Under the pieces are notes generated by a model. It was not told the DNA's origin. It saw only the letters and a program-made list of their open reading frames with translations, and did no database searches. This document shows, one piece after another, positions 57,901 through 64,000 of a stretch of 64,000 nucleotides of DNA (its first letter is position 1; the number at the start of each line of letters is the position of its first letter). Source of the stretch: Mytilus californianus (taxonomy: Eukaryota > Mollusca > Bivalvia > Mytilida > Mytilidae); contig NW_026262701.1 in the NCBI RefSeq assembly GCF_021869535.1, forward strand, positions 41,791,278 through 41,855,277. Reading direction: 5' to 3'. A program made the position numbers and the translations under genes.

Positions 57901-60900
57901 CTCTTCATACTTGTATTATATGTCTCTGATATTAGGGTGTATATTAAGACAGCAAAATCTGAATAAACAAATCAAGTCGATTTGTGTGGATAAGATAGGT
58001 GTTATTTTATTGATTTCTATGATTATTTATGGAATTATTTTAGACAAATAAATAATACAGTACATTCCGGTTATTTGCATAGCCTATTTGTCAGACGAAA
58101 ATATGCAATTAAGCGGAGTATGCTTATATCCGAAATGCCAAATTACGGAGTCAAACAACATCGATAGTGCAGATCAGTAAAGGAAATCCCTGAAGAAAGA
58201 TGAACGTCCATAATCCACTTACAACATATTGAATGCTTATTTATTCTAATAAAAGTTATTTGTCTAGTGTCATACATGTTAATTCATTGTGTATTCTTTC
58301 AATAACGTTTATAAACACATTTTGTTTTAGTTTATTTACGTACCAACTTTTCCTTTACCTGAGATACGAAAATAAAATTGTTCTAAAAATAGATTTGTTT
58401 CTATGACCCGGATGTACAATGTACATTGTTACGGTCTGATTAAAATAAACTGTTTAACAATACTACACAGTTTATAATCATTTTAAACAATAAATGTGTA
58501 ATGAACTGCCTTTGATATGCAGTATTTACCGATTGCACAGTGATGTAACACTGTTACTTTAACCTCGTTAGTTTCGTATATGCAAAGCAGTTAACAGGTA
58601 ATGGGGCCCTGCACGGGTTATTTGCTGGACACGAGTGTTGAAAGTGAGAAAATATAATAATTAGAAGTTAATGTTCTTTTCAAAAAATATTAAAAATAAA
58701 AGATTGATGTATAAAATTCTTCAACCAAATATAAATGCCCTATACAATTTAACATAAGTGTAGATCACCCCAAGCCGAATTACGAGATTACACATTGGAT
58801 AATGATCGATAATTAGCAGGTGTTATTGTTTTAAAAATTCACCCAAAATGTAATCTATGAACAATGTTTGAAATCCAATCAATAATTAACACCTTTTGAG
58901 ATAGAATGGTCGTGTTTTTACGACAATCAGCTGTTTGACATTTTTATGACCTCGAGGCTTAAAATAGAACATGGGAAACTTTACCTGTGTACACATCAAG
59001 GCTTATTTTACAATCATATAAACACGAAAGAAACTGTTTTAAAACTTTATTTAAATAACACAGAAGTAAATATGAAATAATAACGAAAATTATGATGCAT
59101 TCAAGAAAAATATACTTACCAAATTGCCGTTTCCGGTAAAAAAATCTCGTCAGTTTTAACTAAGCATATCTAGCTGGCGATTATTTTCTATGCAATTAAC
59201 CGAAATGCCACTTGTAAGGCTATGCATATAACCGGACAATTTAACATTAGATGAATGGGAAATGGTTTTGTGCAGGAGAAAAGTATGCAATTAACCGAAT
59301 TATGCTATTAAGCGGTATTCAATTAAGTGGAGTCGACTGTATAAAAAAATAAAAATAAAAACATATCTGATAAATTGCAAACACATTGATTTCATTAGCC
59401 TCACATAATGTGAGTTAGTAATGCTCAGTAATAATTTATAGAATGTGTATTTTATATGGCGGTACTTTATTATTGAAGTTTGTCAAAAATGCCTTAACTG
59501 GGTTTTACTTGTGTTGTTGGCTTGGCGTCTTATTGATATTCACATGACACCATGTTTCTTTGAGTCATATTTAAATTAAAGCAAATAAACCTGTGTACTT
59601 TTAATTTCCAAAACATCAAGTGTATATGAAAAGAGATGTAAAGTTTTCATTAATCCATCTGAAAAGTGATATATTGAAAGAAAAATAATATGTTTATTTT
59701 GAATGTTACTTAAGGTCAGAAAAGGCAAGCATATTTAACAGAAATGCAGCGTTTGAAAGAAACGGGACAACTAGACCCACCTGGACATGGAACTAAAGGC
59801 TCTCTTACAATTAGTGATATCAGACTGCCATTGAAAAAGGAATTTGTTACAAAGATTGGAACAACATCAGGTAAACATTTATTAAAAAGAAGAGATAGAT
59901 GCTATCAATAAGAAGTCATATACAAATGTCAATTATTGAAAATTTTTCACACCTCTTTTAAGCAATATTTGGAGTAAATAATATTCGGGTTGTCCATCTA
60001 TTCACTTTTCTGTCTTGTTACATAATCTTTGATTACTATTTTCTCAGTGGATTTGAACTTTTTCTCTGACAGTGGATTTGAACCAACTTTGTGTCATTGA
60101 AGACTTGTGTTGTGTTAGAAATTATATTAATTAGAATATTACAATTACTGCATAGGTGAATCTGAATTGAACATGTTTATTATATGTGATTCAGCTCCTG
60201 TGATAAGGAATAATCAATTTATATCTACATGCAACTTGTTAAGTTCAAGTTATACTGTGAATATGATTTTCAGACATATTGTACAGCCACTTGGTAGGGG
60301 TATATACAATATAATGATGCAAACATATCAAATATCACGATGCATCATCTTCACTAGCCAAGTCCCCTCCTCTCCACCCTTGGCAGATTAAGCCAACATT
60401 TGTGATTTCAATGCTGCGCCATCTATCGATAGATAGAAGTCACACCCATTCTGACTAAACCAATCTTGACCAATGGCAGCACGATCTCTCTTCTGTGTAG
60501 AGGTGAAAAAATGTTTCTGTCTAGTGTTTACAAATTTCGTGAAGCATGAACCGAAAATATGCGTTGACATTCTAACATTTGCACAAGAAACATACCCAGG
60601 AACTTCAATTAGTTGATTAAGAATTTTGAAATTGTCACTTGATATAGTCTTTATGTTAACGGGGTAAAGACATGTTGCACAATCAGCATGTGGCAATTGT
60701 TTATTTACATTTTCAGATACAACAGTACATTACTTTTTAATCCTGATAAGAAACAATGCTCAGATTATAACCACACAGATGTTATCTACCCATGATCCTA
60801 TGATGAGAGGAAGTCTGGACTTTCCTAATCTTATTAAAATACATGGAATCTCAGGCAGTTTTAAACTTACAATGGAAATATTCAGTATGGTGAGATATTT

Positions 60901-63900
60901 GTAAACTGTAAATTTTGTTTCTAATACAATATTCATATGTTTTTTTGACAGAGAGAATTTAAAATCCTAGTTCTTAAATTTATTATACTCCTTTTGCTCT
61001 TTTCACAAAAAATCTTTATATGATTTGATTGATTGTAATTTGTATTGAAACTTTCTTTTTTTTTATGATTTGTTGTGAAAAATGTCAGTTTCTACAACTT
61101 CTTATTTTGAAGACCATACTCTATGAACATCAAAACATTTATTATTCTGTCCACCATTAAAACTCTACAATTTGAGTGCAGTTTGTTGGCCAAATGGGTC
61201 TTACAAAGAAAGTTAGATATACTTAACAAAATAAGGGAACATTTTATTTTGAAAAATGTTTAATAACAGAAGCACAATAGTCTCAATGAACCAGAAGAGG
61301 CTGATGAAACATTTTTTTAATGGCCTCACATGTTTGAAAACAATACTGCATTAATTCTGCTTAAAACCATTGCAATTGTTTTTATTTCAGAATGTTTCTA
61401 GGGAGTCTGTTGGGAAAGATAAAAAGAAGAAAACACCTAAAAAATCTTCAATGAAAAGTTCACATGTTACTAGTAAGTGTGTACAAGTTTCTGTAGCTAT
61501 AATTTGATACTTTATACTCTCCCTACTTAATCAATGTTTGAACATAGATTTGATGGACTTTAAAAGCATGGGTTGTTATGAATTTAATATGAAAAATAAC
61601 ACTTTATAAATTTGATCTAATGTAATCTGTACCATGAGTGACCAAATGATTCCTTAAAAAGACAAAGATGATGGTACATTACTTTGGTTAACATTTCCTC
61701 AACAATCTTCAAGAAAGCAATAAATTGAACTGACACAAGGAGTTAAATTTTATGTGTTATACATTCATTTGACTTGCAAAGTTTTAATCAGATCCAACAT
61801 TAGGGGTATTCTCTGATACTAACATTTTTTATGCCCCACCTAGCAGCATTATGTTTTTCAGTCTGTTCGTCCGTCTGTCCCGCTTCAGGTTAAAGTTTTT
61901 GGTCAAGGTAGTTTTTTAGTGAAGTTGAAGTCCAATCAACTTGAAACTTAGTACCCATGTTCCCTTTGATATGATCTTTCTAATTTTAATGCCAAATTAG
62001 AGTTTTGACCCCAATTTCACAGTCCACAGAACACAGAAAATGATAGTGCTATTGGGGCATATGTGTACTATGGACAAATTCTTGTTTTCAATATGTTATC
62101 AATGCTTTTAAATGCCATATATTTAGGGAAACAAAACTACAAATATTAACCATTGCAAAAATTAATTATAGGAAAGGTTCCTTAGTGACTTATTTATATC
62201 TCAGAAGAAGCTATTCCATCTGTCAAATTTTGTTATGATTGTGTCTGTCTATGGAAAAGACTTTTTTTGTTACTTGGACATGGAATTTAATGAGAAATAA
62301 AAACTTGTCTCTTGGACCATAAACATAATAATCCTTTGAGATTTCTGGTGTTGGTTTGTTTTTTGTTTTTTTTTTAGGGGGACTATAGAAATACTTCACT
62401 GTATAAAAAACAATATGAAAAATACCTATTGCATAGATAATTAACTTTAATTTTAGCATACACATGTCCATGTTGTATGATTGGTTGTAATTGTCCAAGG
62501 AACAGAGGTATGGTTGGATTGATGTGACCTAGGGATGGAAATTATATAAAATACATACACAAAGACTCATATTCTTTTTGTTATTAAAATGAATTTATTT
62601 TCAAAAGTGATGGTCTCTTGATCCATAATTTTCATACAATTGCATTTAATTTCCTTGCACCAATTTTTCAACACTTTGCTGTGGATTGTATCACATGGTA
62701 TATGTTAATCACAAACTGGTTTTCCCCAAATGATTGGAAAAGGTTTTTGTTAGCTTTTTATAAATTACAAGTATCATATTGGAATATTGATAGAAAACAA
62801 TACTGAATCAATGGGAAGAGGGAAAAAGTAACCTTTTTGACAAATTAAATTATCTTCCTCAAACCCTGCTGAGAAAGATACCTCAAATATTTTCTGTGCA
62901 AAACACTATAAAAAGAATAGAAGGCCATTTAAAAGAGGGCTGTAAAGTAATTTAAAATTGATGTCCGTTCCACAACAACATACATGGAACCTAGGAAGAC
63001 ACTTTGAAATCTCAACTATGAGTGGGAGTTTTTTTGTAGCGTAATGGAAGAAAAATTCTAAAATTGCCTCTATACAAGAATGCCCCATTTTTATACCTCT
63101 GTTTACGGGACGTATTATGGTAAACCTCTGGCTGTCCATCGTCAAATTGTAGGACAATAACTCAAAAACAATTCAACCAATTTTCATGAAATTTTGGTGA
63201 ATTTTTTATATCTATTGACGTAAGCTCCCTTTCGATTTTTATAAATTTTAGATTTTACGTTTCCGAGTTTGGTGATTTTATTCATAAAAAAGGGGGATTT
63301 TCCAGTTTTCGAACAAGAACTCAAAAATGTTTTGAGCAGTTTTCATGAAACTTTGGTGAATTGTTTATATCTATTTATGTGAGATCCCATTCGATTTTTA
63401 TAAATTTTAGATCTTACGTTTCCGAGTTATGTGATTTTATTCATAAAAAAGGGGGATTTTCCAGTTTTCGAAAAAGAACTCAAAAATGCTTTGAGCAGTT
63501 TTCATGAAACTTTGGCGACTGTTGTATCTATTAAAATAAGCATCCTTAATTTATTTATAAATTTCTGGTATGACATTGAGGAGTAATGGAACTTTATTCA
63601 TTGAAAAAGCAACGGCATATTATGCGCTCATGTCACAACTCTTTATTAAAGTGTCTCCCCTTGGTACTGTGTATGGTTTAATTGACAACCCTTAAATGTA
63701 CTTGTAGAAAAAAGTGAACAATTGTTCGAAAAAGACCAATTTCCTCTTCTCTAACTTTCATACTCCTGAGTTGTAAACGTCTGAAATGAATGAGTTTGAT
63801 GTATTTGTAGTGCCAAGTCCTGGTGGTCCGACAGCAGTAAGAACAACCAGCTTTACACTGATAACAACTCTGCCTATCTCAATGAAATCCTTAGACAAGA

Positions 63901-63920
63901 CAAGTTTTACCCTTGAAAGA
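45888..63920 (+). CDS. ANLN: Anillin, first 14 coding exons, 3' part outside the window
   Basis: The spliced frame is 3459 nt, 1153 codons, open at the right edge. Anillin links actin, myosin II, RhoA, septins and membrane at the cleavage furrow. The N terminus MDPYTEQLLERTRQRR is nearly identical to vertebrate anillin. Next come RRGRLANLAATINNWEDD (about 137-154), a proline-rich segment APPPPPAFPSPKKY (about 218-231), a long disordered acidic/serine-rich region (exon 7), and the anillin homology region from about residue 934 (QELVSQEQ... RLLLLA, GSLTISDIRLPLK, then C2-like strands to SFTLER). The next exon should open the PH domain, about 170 residues. An in-frame TAA precedes the ATG. All listed introns are GT-AG and in phase. 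Intron repeats are numerous. Confidence 0.95.
46349..46458 (+). repeat. Six copies of TGCCGATTTGAC, ANLN intron 1
   Basis: TGCCGATTTGAC or a one-base variant starts at 46349, 46369, 46391, 46407, 46423 and 46447. Spacers vary from 4 to 12 bp, so this is an irregular motif cluster rather than a strict tandem array. Confidence 0.85.
46735..46865 (+). mobile_element. LINE 3' tail fragment
   Basis: 'aagtcagtcatgagcctcaa' and 'cagctctccaacaccgtcaa' match the end of the LINE fragment at 15075-15140. Only the last part of the element is present. Confidence 0.6.
47256..47403 (+). CDS. ANLN: ANLN exon 2
   Basis: Residues 7-55. QLLERTRQRREMLNQKMGK and TPRKRFLQ. Acceptor ACTTTCAG; donor GAAG|GTATTT. 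Confidence 0.94.
48134..48262 (+). CDS. ANLN: ANLN exon 3
   Basis: Residues 56-98. SSVRSRMHHLTQQRTDW matches the vertebrate SSVKTRMQKLAEQRRRW. Acceptor TTTTTCAG; donor GAAG|GTATGA. Confidence 0.92.
48937..49111 (+). CDS. ANLN: ANLN exon 4
   Basis: Residues 99-156. RRGRLANLAATINNWEDDL is the most conserved N-terminal block of anillin. Donor CC|GTAAGT. Confidence 0.95.
49303..50170 (-). repeat. Family F copy 2, ANLN intron 4
   Basis: Opposite orientation to 380-1052. The tail hairpin is TGCGACTTTTGTCGCA (49317-49332), followed by four units of about 192 bp (starts near 49384, 49575, 49767, 49959), then the head hairpin GGGTTCAGCGGAACC (50139-50153). Confidence 0.8.
50668..51709 (+). CDS. ANLN: ANLN exon 5 (large, proline-rich)
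   Basis: Residues 157-504, 1042 nt. It contains PPKKEDSVQPPAPK, a run of six prolines with alanines, two motifs SRMASWQQRV and ARMSAWETM that echo the Arg...Trp motifs of exons 3-4, and KMIHQKLFDQV followed by MRKQRMAELNTLQNRW, which aligns with vertebrate AIQERLFKQ/RQKELACLRGRF. Donor CAG|GTGATT. Confidence 0.94.
52338..52422 (+). CDS. ANLN: ANLN exon 6
   Basis: Residues 505-532. DNVNQPTEVKNATVPVGK then RDAIRAKARE. Acceptor TTATTTCAG; donor GAAG|GTAAAC. Phase fits both neighbours. Confidence 0.85.
53010..53817. mobile_element. 808-bp inverted-terminal element, ANLN intron 6
   Basis: Termini CTTACCATGCTGA and TCAGCATGGTAAG. The interior contains G-rich sequence and no open frame. It ends 73 bp before exon 7. 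Target duplication could not be recognised. Confidence 0.65.
53891..54855 (+). CDS. ANLN: ANLN exon 7 (acidic, disordered)
   Basis: Residues 533-854, 965 nt. DFDRKLAEMGFDLSDEQASY, a second proline-rich segment PLPPAAPPLPEQ, then Ser/Asp/Glu-rich sequence ending EIDDFLDEAMSDTESE. The last part resembles the acidic segment before the homology domain of vertebrate anillins. Donor CCA|GTAAGT. Confidence 0.93.
55028..55208 (+). repeat. Dispersed repeat disrupted by the hAT element, ANLN intron 7
   Basis: 'agagggacagtcaaactcat' through 'gactaagcaacacgaacc' is a repeat I recognise as common in mussel DNA. Its 3' flank is interrupted by the element at 55209. Confidence 0.55.
55209..55928. mobile_element. 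720-bp hAT-like element with 8-bp target duplication
   Basis: Termini CAGGTTTGGCAAA and TTGCCAACCCTG, flanked by AAACTGTA on both sides (55201-55208, 55929-55936). Inner arms contain CCCAGTATTACCCGG-type and CCGGGTTTTCCCGGG-type sequence. There is no transposase; non-autonomous. Confidence 0.82.
56109..56209 (+). CDS. ANLN: ANLN exon 8 with duplicated 3' end
   Basis: Residues 855-887. DEHNLVYSVSMYRNKR aligns with vertebrate DRDLLYSIDAYRSQR. The last 40 nt and the donor GTAAGC form the first unit of a sixfold 46-bp repeat. Reading past the first donor meets TAA after one codon. Confidence 0.92.
56170..56445 (+). repeat. 46-bp minisatellite spanning the exon 8 splice donor
   Basis: Six copies (starts 56170, 56216, 56262, 56308, 56354, 56400), almost identical; the fourth has one change. 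Each carries ATAAAAG|GTAAGC, so donors lie at 56210, 56256, 56302, 56348, 56394 and 56440. Copy 1 is coding, the rest intronic. Confidence 0.92.
56561..56945 (+). repeat. 47-bp minisatellite in ANLN intron 8
   Basis: Eight full copies of a 47-bp unit starting CAGTGATGCAAGTATGTGAA (56561, then every 47 bp to 56890) plus a short ninth. Differences are confined to a few bases. Confidence 0.92.
57220..57355 (+). CDS. ANLN: ANLN exon 9
   Basis: Residues 888-933. DGPTSPDRKIVRNRQ, then PPDVERKSVQERIH. Acceptor TTCATATAG; donor CAT|GTATGA, a weaker site but the frame requires it. Confidence 0.88.
57370..57480 (-). repeat. Minimal family D element without core, ANLN intron 9
   Basis: On the minus strand the head ACTTATGCCCCCTCTCAAGC is followed directly by a GGGACAGACGG segment and the 3' hairpin ATGCCCC...GGGGCAT (57377-57403) plus AAAAAT. 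It begins 14 bp past the exon 9 donor. Confidence 0.7.
57538..57556. repeat. TA microsatellite
   Basis: A short uninterrupted (AT) run in ANLN intron 9. Confidence 0.7.
57740..57878 (+). CDS. ANLN: ANLN exon 10 (start of homology domain)
   Basis: Residues 934-979. ELQELVSQEQSVIMQTSNAL then ECNRLLLLA, aligning with vertebrate [20 protein letters not shown] and AERLLLIA; a helical Rho-binding segment in the family. Confidence 0.94.
58058..59339. mobile_element. 1282-bp pogo/Tigger-like non-autonomous element
   Basis: Begins CAGTACATTCCGGTTATTTG and ends GGAGTCGACTG, each flanked by TA. Inner inverted segments share GGTTAWTTGCATA and AAGCGG motifs (left 58067-58140, right 59190-59339). CAGT/ACTG ends with TA duplication are the pogo-group pattern. 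No transposase frame survives. It lies in ANLN intron 10. Confidence 0.7.
59715..59870 (+). CDS. ANLN: ANLN exon 11
   Basis: Residues 980-1031. QKRQAYLTEMQRLKETGQ then GSLTISDIRLPLKKEFV, matching vertebrate GSVTLSEIRLPLKADFV. Confidence 0.94.
60388..60696 (-). other. Unidentified antisense open frame, ANLN intron 11
   Basis: A 103-codon frame with protein-like composition (several Cys, Phe and Arg), without an ATG at its start and open up to the edge of exon 12. It resembles no family I can name. It may be a transposon-derived fragment or chance. Confidence 0.2.
60717..60889 (+). CDS. ANLN: ANLN exon 12
   Basis: Residues 1032-1089. VHYFLILIRNNAQIITTQM and FKLTMEIFSM, strands of the C2-like part of the homology domain. 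Donor ATG|GTGAGA. Confidence 0.92.
61391..61472 (+). CDS. ANLN: ANLN exon 13
   Basis: Residues 1090-1116. Lysine-rich KDKKKKTPKKSSMKSSHVT, equivalent to the vertebrate KKKKTSKSKAITPKR loop. Acceptor TTATTTCAG; donor TA|GTAAGT. Confidence 0.92.
61829..62095 (+). repeat. Family D-like dispersed element, ANLN intron 13
   Basis: Starts TTATGCCCCACCTAGCAGCA and ends TATTGGGGCATA, with 'caggttaaagtttttggtca' and 'atccaacttgaaact'-type sequence between. I recognise this as a frequent bivalve repeat. ATGCCCC and GGGGCAT form its inverted ends. Confidence 0.65.
62096..63090. other. ANLN intron 13, no element recognised
   Basis: AT-rich intronic sequence without supported features. Confidence 0.4.
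63095..63640 (-). repeat. Dispersed tandem-core repeat, family E
   Basis: On the minus strand the head at 63590-63640 matches 3091-3175. The core has about three units of 160 bp containing 'aagaactcaaaaatg' and 'gattttattcataaaaaagg'. The tail near 63095-63120 has ACGTCCCGT next to an A-rich end. Confidence 0.65.
63811..63920 (+). CDS. ANLN: ANLN exon 14
   Basis: Residues 1117-1153. MPSPGGPTAVRTTSFTLI and SLDKTSFTLER match vertebrate ASPGGLSAVRTSNFAL and NTKFVLDKV. Donor AGA|GTAAGT at 63921. The PH-domain exons lie outside. Confidence 0.93.
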
Positions 63921-64000
63921 GTAAGTAATGAGTAACATAAAGTTTCTGGTTATGAATATTCTTAAGTGATTTGTTGTAGTAAGACAATGCTACCCTGGCA

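Noticed and set aside
57779-58051. 90-codon frame starting MQTSNALNQ
   Set aside because: It is anillin exon 10 read through its donor into the intron.

Overview
The window is AT-rich, intron-rich animal DNA. The two multi-exon genes, and the dispersed repeats that I recognise as typical of marine bivalves, point to a mussel-like mollusc, probably a mytilid; that assignment is inference. Almost all of the sequence outside exons is transposon-derived or unrecognised.

Layout. Positions 1 to about 20.4 kb hold no confident gene. They carry dispersed repeats, a decayed LINE reverse-transcriptase fragment (about 14.2-15.2 kb) and a few weak minus-strand exon candidates (6992-7100, 13721-13777, about 15.7 kb). 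From 21090 to 45661 on the minus strand lies a complete 18-exon gene for acyloxyacyl hydrolase (AOAH, 561 aa), a secreted or lysosomal lipase that removes secondary acyl chains from bacterial lipopolysaccharide. It has a signal peptide, a saposin B domain, calcium-binding loops and an intact SGNH catalytic set. From 45888 to the right edge on the plus strand lie the first 14 coding exons (1153 codons) of anillin (ANLN), the actin-, myosin- and septin-binding scaffold of the cytokinetic ring. The C-terminal PH domain lies beyond the window.

The genes are head to head, with 226 bp between start codons, so they probably share a bidirectional promoter. On the anillin side are an E2F/CDE-like site abutting a CHR-type TTTGAA and an inverted CCAAT box, the usual composition of mitotic gene promoters. 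On the AOAH side is a palindromic TCACGTGA E-box of the type bound by TFEB/USF factors, which suits a lysosomal enzyme. All exon junctions listed keep the reading frame and use GT-AG introns.

Repeats. The most striking pattern is a group of at least seven dispersed repeat families (called A to G here). Most share one plan: a short 5' hairpin, a family-specific signature, a tandem core (usually units of about 130-190 bp), often a GAC-rich tract, then a 3' hairpin built from the inverted signature and an A-rich end. In several families the 3' hairpin differs between copies by compensating base changes. Other elements include two with clear 8-bp target duplications (hAT-like), one with TA duplication and CAGT/ACTG ends (pogo-like), several fold-back MITEs, tRNA-derived SINE copies, and two minisatellites in anillin intron 8, one of which has multiplied the exon 8 splice donor sixfold.
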